Assembly (NCBI GenBank): GCA_964447015.1 | Contig: CAYUQU010000007.1 | Location: forward strand, 1-64,000 | Length of the DNA: 64,000 bases | From: Wandonia sp964447015 | GTDB taxonomy: Bacteria > Bacteroidota > Bacteroidia > Flavobacteriales_D > Crocinitomicaceae | Direction of reading: 5' to 3' | Shown: piece after piece, positions 36,081 to 45,353 of the stretch | Numbering within the stretch: the first letter of the stretch is position 1 | How the letters are laid out: the number at the start of each line of letters is the position of its first letter | Program-made: the position numbers and the translations under genes | Notes under the pieces: model-generated | What the model was told of the DNA's origin: nothing | What the model saw: the letters and a program-made list of their open reading frames with translations, nothing else | Databases searched by the model: none

Positions 36081-36461
36081 ATGGGACTTTTTTCTTTTGG
36101 TAAAAAATCAGGTGGACAGAAAATCAATTGGGTCAATATTGACTCGCTTGAGAAATTGGATGAGGTATTGTCTACAAGTAGCGAGAAGCCTGTTCTCTTC
36201 TTTAAACATAGCACGCGTTGTTCAATTTCGGCGATGGCGTTGCATGGACTTGAAGGTTCTTGGGACTTGAAAGAGGAGGATGTCACACCATGTTTTGTTG
36301 ATTTAATCCAGCACAGAGATGTGTCCAATAAAATTGAAGAGGTTACAGGAGTTTTACACCAATCTCCACAAGCAATTGTCTTGAAAAATGGCGAAGTCGT
36401 TCATCAATCTTCTCATAACGGCATTAAGGCACTGCAAATTCGAAAAGCGGTATTATCATAG
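36081..36461 (+). CDS. ytxJ: YtxJ-like monothiol bacilliredoxin
   Basis: Thioredoxin-fold protein of 126 residues. The signature is FFKHSTRCSISAMAL, with a single active-site Cys47 in place of a CxxC pair, and the cis-Pro region in LHQSPQAIVLKNGEVV. In bacillithiol-using bacteria this family is proposed to act as a monothiol bacilliredoxin. It begins 1 base after pheS and is followed 18 bases later by the glutaminyl cyclase. Role is from family knowledge. Confidence 0.92.
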   Translation: MGLFSFGKKSGGQKINWVNIDSLEKLDEVLSTSSEKPVLFFKHSTRCSISAMALHGLEGSWDLKEEDVTPCFVDLIQHRDVSNKIEEVTGVLHQSPQAIVLKNGEVVHQSSHNGIKALQIRKAVLS

Positions 36462-36479
36462 TTTGTATTAAAAAGAAAA

Positions 36480-37550
36480 ATGACAAAAAGGATTCTATTT
36501 TTTTCACTCTTTCTCTTGATCTTCTCAGCTTGTACTGATGATGAGAAGAAAGTTGATTCGGACAACACGAAAAAGTTACCTTACACTAACTTGTTTCCAA
36601 CAAATAACACAAAAATAGTTTGTGGTGACCTGCTTCCAATAAAATTTGAGTTAGTTGATGGAGAGACAATAAAATCAATGAAAATTCTCTTAAATGACTC
36701 GTTGATAACTGAAAAGACTGACGTTACTGGAAAAATCAACACACCTGTTGATACAAAAAACTTGCCCGTAGGTTATCATAAAGTTCAAATTACCTTGACA
36801 GACAGCGAAGGTAAAGAGCATCTTGAAAATCGCACAGTCATCTTATTTTCGGATGTATTTCCAGATATTATGGTGGCGAAAATAGTCAGAGAATTTCCGC
36901 ACCTTACTACAAATTACACGCAAGGACTGGAGTTCTATAAAGGAAAGCTTTATGAAGGAACTGGACAAACAGGAAAAAGCATGTTGGCAGAAATTCATAT
37001 GCAAACTGGAGCACTTGTGCGCAAAGTGGATCTACCCAACTACATGTTCGGAGAGGGAATAACCATTCTCAACGACGAAGTATATCAAATTACGTGGGAA
37101 GACAGGAAATGCTTTGTGTATGACGTAAATACATTCGAGAAAAAGCGCGAATATCAATATTTTGGAGAGGGTTGGGGAATTGCCAACGACGGCAAAAACT
37201 TGATTATGTCAAACGGATCTTCTGAAATTACCTTCCGCAATCCTGCCACATTTGAAAAAATCAGGTCAATATATGTGTTTGGCTCTAGTCAGGAATATGT
37301 ATCGATAAATGAGTTGGAATATCACCAAGGGTATATTTATGCCAATGTGTACCAAGAGAATTTTATCCTGAAAATTGACCCAACAACTGGAAAAGTATTA
37401 GCCAAAATAGATTGTATCGAAGCCGTACAACGCGGAAAAGGAATGGGTGATGTATTAAACGGAATCGCGTTTAACGAAAACACAGGAAACTTTATCATTA
37501 CAGGAAAAAACTGGCCAAAGATGTTTGAGGTTCAGTTTGTGGAACCTTAG
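36480..37550 (+). CDS. glutaminyl-peptide cyclotransferase (plant/bacterial type), lipoprotein
   Basis: Converts N-terminal Gln of exported proteins to pyroglutamate; 356 residues. The lipobox FSAC places it in the envelope. Residues about 25-125 form an Ig-like domain (LVDGETIKSMKILLNDSL). The rest is the five-bladed propeller of plant-type QC: FPHLTTNYTQGLEFYKGKLYEGTGQTG, FGEGITILNDEVYQITWEDRKCFVYD, FGEGWGIANDGKNLIMSNGSSEI and INELEYHQGYIYANVY, with the catalytic Glu expected in QGLEF. Many exported proteins in this window start with Gln after signal cleavage, so they are candidate substrates. Confidence 0.92.
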   Translation: MTKRILFFSLFLLIFSACTDDEKKVDSDNTKKLPYTNLFPTNNTKIVCGDLLPIKFELVDGETIKSMKILLNDSLITEKTDVTGKINTPVDTKNLPVGYHKVQITLTDSEGKEHLENRTVILFSDVFPDIMVAKIVREFPHLTTNYTQGLEFYKGKLYEGTGQTGKSMLAEIHMQTGALVRKVDLPNYMFGEGITILNDEVYQITWEDRKCFVYDVNTFEKKREYQYFGEGWGIANDGKNLIMSNGSSEITFRNPATFEKIRSIYVFGSSQEYVSINELEYHQGYIYANVYQENFILKIDPTTGKVLAKIDCIEAVQRGKGMGDVLNGIAFNENTGNFIITGKNWPKMFEVQFVEP

Positions 37551-37579
37551 TTGTTCAGTATAATGGTATGCAGGAATTA

Positions 37580-38446
37580 TTATTCTCCTAAATCAGTAAC
37601 TTCTGATCGAATAGTACTTGTGATTTCATAATCAACATGAATTTGAAAAAAATCATTTTCCGTTAGCATGGTCATTTCCAAGTTGATTATTTGCTCATCC
37701 AGATAACGATTTCGAATATTATAAGTAAGGTTGCCTCTGCCAGAAGCTTTACCACTAATAAATTCTAGATCTATTGAATCTTTTTCTTGAGATTTGTTGG
37801 ATGCTTTTTTTCTTAGTATTATATCATGGTTAGTTTGGAAAAAAGCTTTTCCCTTTTTTATTTCTAAGAGTGTATAGCTATTTGTTGCATCGAAAACAAT
37901 AGTATGTCCCATTAACTCTAGTTCATATGAATTATTTACTTTGTATGTATCACCAACTTTCATATCTTTTCCAGAAGGCATATGATATTTTCCAAATGAA
38001 TTTGAAAATATTGAAATCAATTCTTGTTTTTGCTGTGGATTAAAATTTCCTGCAGACATTGAGTCTATTATATATACTCCCTTTTCAACACTTAGCCCGT
38101 AAAAAATCGAATTTTCAGGAAGAATATTTCTTCCAACTCCAGGATCAAAATAGATACAGTTTATTTCTATCGGAAAGAAATTTTGATTGTCGGTTTTTCT
38201 TTTCTTGGTTATAATTTCAGTAAGAAATTCATTCTTTGTATACTCTGATTTTGTTTTAGGAATTCCTATGCTTTCAAGGTCTATGTCTTCACTTTTAGGG
38301 GAAACAACTAATTCCATTGTGTTTTCTATTAATGTACTTTCCAGATATTTTTTTTCAGGATTTAAAGAAATATTGAAATAAATCTGTTCTTGTGTATAGC
38401 CTAACAGGATAAAGCAGTTGAAAAAAATAGCAAGTGCAATTTTCAT
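37580..38446 (-). CDS. exported protein of unknown function
   Basis: Exported protein of 288 residues without recognised motifs. A signal peptide ends GYT before Gln-Glu-Gln. The body is mostly beta-strand-like (GKYHMPSGKDMKVGDTYKVNNSYELELMGHTIVFDATNSYTLLEI), resembling DUF6263-type envelope proteins; that link is weak. Its base composition looks lower in GC than its neighbours, with many AAA, ATT and TTT codons. It stands alone, convergent with the glutaminyl cyclase gene. Confidence 0.7.
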   Translation of the reverse strand: MKIALAIFFNCFILLGYTQEQIYFNISLNPEKKYLESTLIENTMELVVSPKSEDIDLESIGIPKTKSEYTKNEFLTEIITKKRKTDNQNFFPIEINCIYFDPGVGRNILPENSIFYGLSVEKGVYIIDSMSAGNFNPQQKQELISIFSNSFGKYHMPSGKDMKVGDTYKVNNSYELELMGHTIVFDATNSYTLLEIKKGKAFFQTNHDIILRKKASNKSQEKDSIDLEFISGKASGRGNLTYNIRNRYLDEQIINLEMTMLTENDFFQIHVDYEITSTIRSEVTDLGE

Positions 38447-38571
38447 TATAATTAAATTTGATTTACGAAACTAAATAAAATCATTCAGTTAATTAATGTA
38501 TGCAAGAAAAGTCTAAAATAAATTTTAATGGACTATTAACTCAACCCAAAACAAAATAAACACCCCATTTG

Positions 38572-38603
38572 TTGGTTATTAGGGTACAATTAGGTTAATT
38601 TTG
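38572..38603 (+). promoter_or_regulatory. promoter of dxs (TTG-N21-TAATTTTG)
   Basis: TAATTTTG at 38596-38603 is an exact TAnnTTTG match, with TTG at 38572-38574 upstream. The predicted start of transcription is near 38610, about 17 bases before ATG 38627. Confidence 0.55.
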
Positions 38604-38626
38604 TACTCGGTAATCATTTTTAGTTG

Positions 38627-40585
38627 ATGTCAGAATTTAAAACAGGTGAATATTTAGCTCAAATCGAGTTTCCCCATGACTTGCGGGAAAAGTTCACCAT
38701 TGATGATTTACCCCACGTTTCAGACGATGTTCGCCAATACATAATCGATGTGATTTCCGAAATTGGTAACTCACATTTCAGCGCAAGTTTGGGTGTGGTT
38801 GAAATGACAGTAGCGCTGCATTATGTGTTTAACACGCCTTATGACCAATTGGTTTGGGATGTTGGACATCAAGCATACGGACACAAAATTTTGACGGGTC
38901 GCAAGGATCGTTTTTCTTCAAATCGAAAAAAAGGTGGAATCAGCGGTTTTCCTAAACGTTCTGAAAGTGAATACGATACGTTTGGTGTAGGACATTCCTC
39001 TACATCTGTTTCAGGTGCCTTGGGAATGGCGGTGGCAAGTCGCTATAAAGGCGAAAAAGACCGTCAACATGTGGCAATTATCGGAGATGGCGCAATGACT
39101 GCGGGAATGGCTTTTGAAGGCTTAAACCATGCAGGAATGGAGAAAGACGCTAATTTTTTAGTGATTCTGAACGACAACTGCATGTCCATCGACCCGAATG
39201 TAGGGGCTTTACGCGATTATTTAACTGATATTACTACCTCACATACGTATAACAAAGTAAAGGATGAGGTGTGGCAATTGCTTGGTAAAATTTCAAAATT
39301 TGGCCCGAATGCACAGGCAATTGTGTCGAAAATTTCATCCGCACTTAAGGGTTCGCTATTGAAGCAAAGTAATTTGTTTGAGTCGCTTAACTTCAGATAT
39401 TTTGGTCCTGTAGATGGTCATGATTCTATTGCGCTTGCCAAAATTCTACAAGATTTAAAAGACATTCCCGGACCCAAAATTTTGCATTGTATCACAATGA
39501 AAGGGAAGGGTTACAAGTTTTCTGAAGAAGGAAACCCCACACAATGGCATGCACCTGGGATTTTTAATAAGGAAACGGGAGAGATCACAAAGGTTCTACC
39601 GAAATCCCCTCAACCGCCAAGATATCAAGATGTATTTGGTCATACCATTGTAGAATTAGCAGAGAATAATCCCAAAGTTATGGGTGTAACTCCTGCAATG
39701 CCTACAGGTTGTTCGTTGAATATCATGATGGACGCGATGCCTGACCGTGCATTTGATGTAGGAATCGCTGAACAGCACGCAGTGACGTTTTCGGCAGGAC
39801 TTGCTACTCAAGGGTTAATTCCATTTTGCAATATTTATTCGTCATTTATGCAGCGTGCTTATGATCAGGTGTTGCACGATGTGGCTCTTCAGAATTTGAA
39901 CGTTGTATTTTGCTTAGACAGAGGGGGATTGGTTGGAGCAGATGGCGCAACTCACCATGGAGCGTATGACATTGCCTATATGCGCAGCATTCCCAACATG
40001 ATTGTTTCCGCTCCAATGGATGAACTCGAATTGCGCAACTTGATGCTAACTGCGCAACAAGACGATATGGGACCTTTTTCAATTCGCTATCCACGTGGAA
40101 ACGGGATGCACACCAATTGGAAATCGGCGATGAAAGCCATTCCTGTAGGTCGTGGGCGAAAAGTTAGTTCAGGGGATGATATCGCCCTACTTTCTATCGG
40201 TCACGTGGGGAATTTCTGTCAAGAAGTAGTTACGCGATTTAAAAGTCACGATGTATCAGTTGCACATTACGATATGCGCTTTGCAAAACCACTGGACGAG
40301 ACATTGTTGCACGAAGTATTTTCAAAATTCGACAAAATCATTACGGTTGAGGATGGTTGTGTGATTGGCGGAATGGGTACTGCTGTGGTAGAATTTATGG
40401 CTGATAATAACTACAAATCGCGCGTAGTGAGAATGGGAATTCCCGATCGATACATACACCACGGCACACAAGAAGAATTGTGGGCAGAATGTGGCTTTGA
40501 TGCAGATGGAATTTTTGCAAAAACTGTTGAAATTCTCGGTGTAAAATTGCAATCAGAATCAGACGAAAAGTCAAAAGTCGGTTAA
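38627..40585 (+). CDS. dxs: 1-deoxy-D-xylulose-5-phosphate synthase
   Basis: First enzyme of the MEP isoprenoid pathway, 652 residues from ATG 38627 (a TTG immediately upstream is less likely). Thiamine-diphosphate motifs are complete: VWDVGHQAYGHKILTGR, then HVAIIGDGAMTAGMAFEGLNHAG and LNDNCMSIDPNVGAL for metal/ThDP, and the transketolase part with DVGIAEQHAVTFSAGLATQG and RGGLVGADGATHHGAYD. Its stop overlaps the stop of the polyprenyl synthase on the other strand by 4 bases, so two isoprenoid genes face each other. Confidence 0.97.
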   Translation: MSEFKTGEYLAQIEFPHDLREKFTIDDLPHVSDDVRQYIIDVISEIGNSHFSASLGVVEMTVALHYVFNTPYDQLVWDVGHQAYGHKILTGRKDRFSSNRKKGGISGFPKRSESEYDTFGVGHSSTSVSGALGMAVASRYKGEKDRQHVAIIGDGAMTAGMAFEGLNHAGMEKDANFLVILNDNCMSIDPNVGALRDYLTDITTSHTYNKVKDEVWQLLGKISKFGPNAQAIVSKISSALKGSLLKQSNLFESLNFRYFGPVDGHDSIALAKILQDLKDIPGPKILHCITMKGKGYKFSEEGNPTQWHAPGIFNKETGEITKVLPKSPQPPRYQDVFGHTIVELAENNPKVMGVTPAMPTGCSLNIMMDAMPDRAFDVGIAEQHAVTFSAGLATQGLIPFCNIYSSFMQRAYDQVLHDVALQNLNVVFCLDRGGLVGADGATHHGAYDIAYMRSIPNMIVSAPMDELELRNLMLTAQQDDMGPFSIRYPRGNGMHTNWKSAMKAIPVGRGRKVSSGDDIALLSIGHVGNFCQEVVTRFKSHDVSVAHYDMRFAKPLDETLLHEVFSKFDKIITVEDGCVIGGMGTAVVEFMADNNYKSRVVRMGIPDRYIHHGTQEELWAECGFDADGIFAKTVEILGVKLQSESDEKSKVG

Positions 40586-41550
40586 ACTTCCCTACTCATC
40601 AAGTACTGCGACAATTCTAGCAGAGGCTTTATTTTTTCTTTAGGCAAATCCAATGAATTAATTGCGTTAGTAGCAATCGCATAATGTCTATCCATTTCAG
40701 CTTTAGCCACATTTCGGATTTCCAATTCATCAAAAAGTTGGCGTGTTTCAGCAACTTTCTGTGCGTGATTTTCTAAAACAGCCAATTTTTCCAGTTTCTC
40801 GCGTTGTGTTGAAGAGCTTAATTCGAATGCTTTTAGTTGTAAATAGGTTTTCTTATTCGCGATGATATCTCCACCAATTTGTTTCCCAAATTTATCGGGA
40901 TCAGCATATAAATCCAGAATATCATCTTGAAGCTGGAAGGCAATTCCCACGTGTTGTCCGAATGTATAAATTTTCTTTCTATCTTCAAGTGAAGCACCTG
41001 CAACAATAGCTCCCATTTCAAGAGCCGAACCTAACAACACAGACGTTTTGAGTCGAATCATTTCGATATATTCTTCTATCGAAACATCATTACGTTCTTC
41101 AAAATCCATGTCCATTTGCTGTCCTTCACAAACTTCCATAACTGTTACACTGAAGTTGCGCAACAAGTCTGTTAAATATTTAGATTCGTTTCGAGCAAGG
41201 TATTGATATGCGACAACAAAAAGGGCATCACCAGAGATAATAGCTGTTTTTTCAGACCATTTTTCGTGCACAGTAATTTTTCCTCTACGCAAAGGCGCAT
41301 TGTCCATTATGTCATCGTGAATAAGGCTGAAATTGTGAAAAAGTTCGATTGACAAACCTGCATGAAGTGCTTTTTCAGGACGCTCACCAAAAAGCTCGGC
41401 ACTTAACATGCTCAACATCGGTCTCATTCGTTTTCCGCCTAAACCAAGAAGGTACTTGATAGGATCGTACAAGTTTTTGGGCTCGTCTTTGATTTTAAGT
41501 GCTGCTATTTCTTTTTCAATCAGCTCTTTATATTCTTTAATGCCGTGCAT
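40582..41550 (-). CDS. polyprenyl (all-trans) diphosphate synthase
   Basis: Chain-elongating prenyltransferase of 322 residues joining isopentenyl units. The first Asp-rich motif is LIHDDIMDNAPLRRG, the second FQLQDDILDLYAD, with GKRMRPMLSMLSAELFG near the start. Product length cannot be decided from the sequence alone. Start overlaps the rmlA stop as TAATG, so the order RND transporter - rmlA - polyprenyl synthase is one operon. Confidence 0.93.
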   Translation of the reverse strand: MHGIKEYKELIEKEIAALKIKDEPKNLYDPIKYLLGLGGKRMRPMLSMLSAELFGERPEKALHAGLSIELFHNFSLIHDDIMDNAPLRRGKITVHEKWSEKTAIISGDALFVVAYQYLARNESKYLTDLLRNFSVTVMEVCEGQQMDMDFEERNDVSIEEYIEMIRLKTSVLLGSALEMGAIVAGASLEDRKKIYTFGQHVGIAFQLQDDILDLYADPDKFGKQIGGDIIANKKTYLQLKAFELSSSTQREKLEKLAVLENHAQKVAETRQLFDELEIRNVAKAEMDRHYAIATNAINSLDLPKEKIKPLLELSQYLMSREV

Positions 41551-42413
41551 TAGTCTTTAATTAAATTCATAAGGTAATCTCCATATCCACTTTTAACAAG
41601 GGGCAGAGCTAATTGTTTCAATTGGGCTTTGGAAATAAATCCATTACGATAAGCCACCTCTTCTATACAGCCTATTTTTAGTCCTTGTCGCTCTTCAATT
41701 ACCTGAACAAACTGTCCTGCTTGCATCAGTGAGGCAAAAGTGCCTGTATCAAGCCACGCAGTACCACGGTTTAACATCGCAACTTTCAATTTTCCTTGAC
41801 GTAAATAATGTGCATTAACGTCAGTAATTTCAAATTCACCGCGTGCAGAAGGCTTTAAATTTTTCGCTATTTCGATAACTGAATTGTCGTAAAAATACAG
41901 TCCTGGCACCGCATAATTTGATTTGGGTTGAGCAGGTTTTTCTTCTATTGAAATGGCGTTCATTTCAGCATCAAACTCCACCACACCATATCTTCTTGGG
42001 TCTGACACGTGGTAAGCGTAGACAACTCCACCATCAGGGTTGTTGTGATCTTTGAGTAGCTCATCCATTCCTACACCGTAGAAGATGTTGTCACCTAAAA
42101 CCAATGCCACTTTATCGGAACCAATAAACTCTTCTCCAATTACAAATGCTTGTGCAAGACCTTTAGGTTCGGGTTGTTCGGCATAGTGAAACTCACAACC
42201 GAGTTGACTGCCATCACCTAACAATTTTTTAAAATGAGGCAAGTCATGAGGTGTTGAAATAATGAGGATTTCGCGAATCCCTGCACTCATCAAAATAGAT
42301 AAAGGGTAGTAAATCATCGGTTTGTCATACACTGGCATCAACTGCTTGCTGATTGCAAGTGTAAGTGGGTGTAGTCTGGTTCCCGATCCTCCGGCTAAGA
42401 TGATTCCTTTCAT
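41550..42413 (-). CDS. rfbA: glucose-1-phosphate thymidylyltransferase
   Basis: Makes dTDP-glucose from glucose-1-phosphate and dTTP, first step of dTDP-rhamnose synthesis; 287 residues. Start at 42413 (MKGIILAGGSGTRLHP) is favoured over two codons upstream. Motifs: GGSGTRLHPLT nucleotide loop, KQLMPVYDKPMIYYPLS, LVLGDNIFYG and EEKPAQPKSNYAVPGLYFYD. No rmlB, rmlC or rmlD is present here. It lies between the RND transporter and the polyprenyl synthase. Confidence 0.96.
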   Translation of the reverse strand: MKGIILAGGSGTRLHPLTLAISKQLMPVYDKPMIYYPLSILMSAGIREILIISTPHDLPHFKKLLGDGSQLGCEFHYAEQPEPKGLAQAFVIGEEFIGSDKVALVLGDNIFYGVGMDELLKDHNNPDGGVVYAYHVSDPRRYGVVEFDAEMNAISIEEKPAQPKSNYAVPGLYFYDNSVIEIAKNLKPSARGEFEITDVNAHYLRQGKLKVAMLNRGTAWLDTGTFASLMQAGQFVQVIEERQGLKIGCIEEVAYRNGFISKAQLKQLALPLVKSGYGDYLMNLIKD

Positions 42414-42479
42414 GAGCAAATCGTTTTATTTTCAACGGTGTCTTGTATCTAGACGTGTGATTATTCTTTTTAGATTCTA

Positions 42480-45122
42480 CTATTCTTTATTTTCTTCAAC
42501 CGGATTCAGTTTCACTTGTAGGTCGTCCAATTCAATATCTTCTTCTTCATCAAGTAGTTCGAAATAAGGTTCGCGGAATGATTTTGTGCTGAGTTTTCTT
42601 TGTAGAGAAAGTAGCAGAGAAGGCAACAACACTAAGTTGGTAATCATTGCCACAAACAGGGTCAAACTTACCAAAAGACCTAGAGCTTGCGTTCCGCCGA
42701 ACTGAGACAAAGAGAACATGTTGAATCCGAAAAACAAAACAATAGAGGTATAGAACATACTCAAACCTGTTTCACGCAACGCATTAAGCACACATCCGTT
42801 GATATCCCATGCGCGACTTTTCAGTTCTTGTCGATATTTCGCAAGGAAGTGAATCGTATCATCGACCGAAATACCAAATGCGATACTGAACACCAATATA
42901 GTCGAAGGTTTTATAGGAATGTGGAAGTATCCCATAATTCCTGCCGTTACAAGAAGCGGAATAAAGTTAGGAATCAGCGAGACAATCACCATTCTCCACG
43001 ATCTGAACAAAATTGCCATCAGAATTGCAATAATCAGAATTGCGATGAACAAACTCGTCAGCAGGTTTTTCACTAAATATTGTGTCCCTTCAGCAGCAAC
43101 AACGGAAGTTCCTGTAATCGTAAAATCGAGATACTGATGGTCTATTGCCTGTCTGAGATAGTCTCCGAAATTTGCCGTTTTGTAATATTCACTAATCAAC
43201 ATTGGATCCATGTCGAATGCGAGTTGAAGTGAGTCGTTATCGCCTGCTATAAGTGAGCTTGTTTTGGCAAGAATGGCGTTGTAATTAAAGAGAATAGAGT
43301 CGGCATAGTGAGACTTACCTTTTTCAAAATGAGCAAAATATATCTCAACTTGTGCTTTGTCAGGATTTAAAATACTGTCTAGAATAGGCTTCATACTATC
43401 TACTTTAGCAGCGATTTCATATGATCCAATATCTCTCATTTGCATTCTTACACGCAATGTTGTTTGGGCGGTATCAACCAATTCTTTCAGGCTAAAGTTG
43501 CCCATTTCATCAGCAGATTCGCGGAAATTATCAAAATAGGGTTTGATAAAACGCCTATCCTTGTTTGCAATTAGTTGATATTGACTGATGTCATTATTGT
43601 AATAAGACATGTTGATGAGCTTCACAAAATCAACAAGAGAAAGGGATTTACTAAATAAGGTGTCGGCTCTAAAAAACGATTGAAGTTCTTCAACTTTTAG
43701 GAGCGTATTGCGTGAAAACAGCCTACCTTGCTCCTTATAGTCGACCATTATTTCGAACGGAATAGCTCCGTGGAAATGAGTTTGAATGAAATTTACATCT
43801 TCCAAAATAGGATCTCCTTCTGGTAAATCACCAGTTAAGTTACCAGTGGCTTTAATTTGGGATAAACCAATCGCGCTAAGTACAACGACGCTAATCGTAA
43901 TGATGTATACAACCCTTCTTTTCTTAGAGACAATGTGAACGAATTTATCAACTAAAGTTCCAGTATAGCGATTTTCTAAATGACGTAGATGGCGCTCTTT
44001 TGGGTTTTTAGAGAATGAGAAAACGATTGGAATAATCGTGATTGAAAGCACAAACACCATCAAGATATTCAGAGAGGCAACGATACCAAACTCAATTAGT
44101 TTTTCTGAATTGGTGAAGATAAATGTAGAAAAACCAAGTGCTGTAGTAAGATTTGTCATAAAGGTTGCGTTACCTATTTTGACAATAACTCGTGTGAGAG
44201 CCTTTACTTTGTTTCCATGATCTGCAACCTCTCGATGGAATTTTGTGAGCAAGAAAATACAGTTTGGAATTCCGATTACAATCATCAAAGGCGGAATTAA
44301 TGCCATAAGGATTGAAAGATGGAAGCCCATGAGACCAATTGAACCTAAAGACCAGATTACGGCGATTACTACAACCAAATTACAAATAAGCACCACTCGC
44401 ATTGAGCGGAAAAATATGAACAGGAGTAATGAGGTAACCAAAATTGCAAGTGCAATAAAGATGTACATTTCACTAATTACCCTTTTCCCAATAACTACTC
44501 GAATATGAGGTAAACCTGCGAAGTGAATTTTTCCGAAATACGACTCATATTCCAACGCTATTTTTTCAATATCCAATACTACATTAGCCTTTTTTTGATC
44601 AGATAGAAAACTCTCATCTACAGATATTAACATTAATGAAACATCAGACGTATCATTAAACAAAATATGTTCGTAGAGGGGATTGGTACGAATGATTTTT
44701 TTTATTTCTTCGATACTTTTTTCGTTGAAATTTGTGTCAATAAAAATCGTCTCTGCTTCAAAACTCTTAGTTTCACTGTTGTTTTTGAGTTGTACAAGAT
44801 TTGCTTCAGAAATAACAGATTCAACGCCATCAATTTTTGCAACGTTATCACCTAATTCTTTCCATTTCACGAAATTCTTTTCAGAATAAAGTTTTTCGGA
44901 CTGAATAGCAAAAACAAGTGTACCCCCATCTTCGCCAAACATACTCTTAAATTTCAAGTAGTTGCGTTGTGCAGGCGAGTCTTTGGGAAGCATGTTCCCG
45001 TATTTATTATCCAGTTTCAGTTTGGTAGATGCAAAATAGGCAAAGCCAACTGTAATCAATATTACAACTGATAGAATTAAAATTCTATATCTAAGTATTA
45101 TCTGAGAAATTCCTTGCCACAT
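42480..45122 (-). CDS. RND-superfamily (MMPL-type) membrane exporter
   Basis: Inner-membrane transporter of 880 residues with two repeats, each a large periplasmic loop plus six membrane helices (about residues 15-40 and 215-380; 410-430 and 680-850). The second half has FSIAFGISVDDTIHFLAKYRQEL, the RND GxSxDD-type proton-relay motif, and the first half ALIPPLMIVIGIPNCIFLLTKFH. The MMPL/HpnN-like subgroup exports lipids or other hydrophobic compounds. It is the first gene of the operon with rmlA and a polyprenyl synthase. The cargo is not known. Confidence 0.9.
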   Translation of the reverse strand: MWQGISQIILRYRILILSVVILITVGFAYFASTKLKLDNKYGNMLPKDSPAQRNYLKFKSMFGEDGGTLVFAIQSEKLYSEKNFVKWKELGDNVAKIDGVESVISEANLVQLKNNSETKSFEAETIFIDTNFNEKSIEEIKKIIRTNPLYEHILFNDTSDVSLMLISVDESFLSDQKKANVVLDIEKIALEYESYFGKIHFAGLPHIRVVIGKRVISEMYIFIALAILVTSLLLFIFFRSMRVVLICNLVVVIAVIWSLGSIGLMGFHLSILMALIPPLMIVIGIPNCIFLLTKFHREVADHGNKVKALTRVIVKIGNATFMTNLTTALGFSTFIFTNSEKLIEFGIVASLNILMVFVLSITIIPIVFSFSKNPKERHLRHLENRYTGTLVDKFVHIVSKKRRVVYIITISVVVLSAIGLSQIKATGNLTGDLPEGDPILEDVNFIQTHFHGAIPFEIMVDYKEQGRLFSRNTLLKVEELQSFFRADTLFSKSLSLVDFVKLINMSYYNNDISQYQLIANKDRRFIKPYFDNFRESADEMGNFSLKELVDTAQTTLRVRMQMRDIGSYEIAAKVDSMKPILDSILNPDKAQVEIYFAHFEKGKSHYADSILFNYNAILAKTSSLIAGDNDSLQLAFDMDPMLISEYYKTANFGDYLRQAIDHQYLDFTITGTSVVAAEGTQYLVKNLLTSLFIAILIIAILMAILFRSWRMVIVSLIPNFIPLLVTAGIMGYFHIPIKPSTILVFSIAFGISVDDTIHFLAKYRQELKSRAWDINGCVLNALRETGLSMFYTSIVLFFGFNMFSLSQFGGTQALGLLVSLTLFVAMITNLVLLPSLLLSLQRKLSTKSFREPYFELLDEEEDIELDDLQVKLNPVEENKE

Positions 45123-45144
45123 AGTTTACCTGAGTTCAAACCTC

Positions 45145-45152
45145 CAAAGGTA
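45145..45152 (-). promoter_or_regulatory. candidate -7 box for the RND-rfbA-prenyl synthase operon (TACCTTTG)
   Basis: On the minus strand TACCTTTG lies 22 bases before ATG 45122 and matches TAnnTTTG exactly. A correctly spaced -33 TTG was not found. Confidence 0.4.
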
Positions 45153-45353
45153 AACAAAATGACCGAGTTTCGTCCTGAAGAAATTTATATTTTAAAATTC
45201 AAACATTTGGATTGAAAGGAAAATTTAACTAAATTGTGTTTTGTCGATATTGATAGATGTTTCCTTGAGATAAACTACTCAGTTGGTTTTTAAAATAGTA
45301 GGGCAACATTTGAGGCACCAAAACGTTATTACATAACAAGTAAAATTAAAGAT

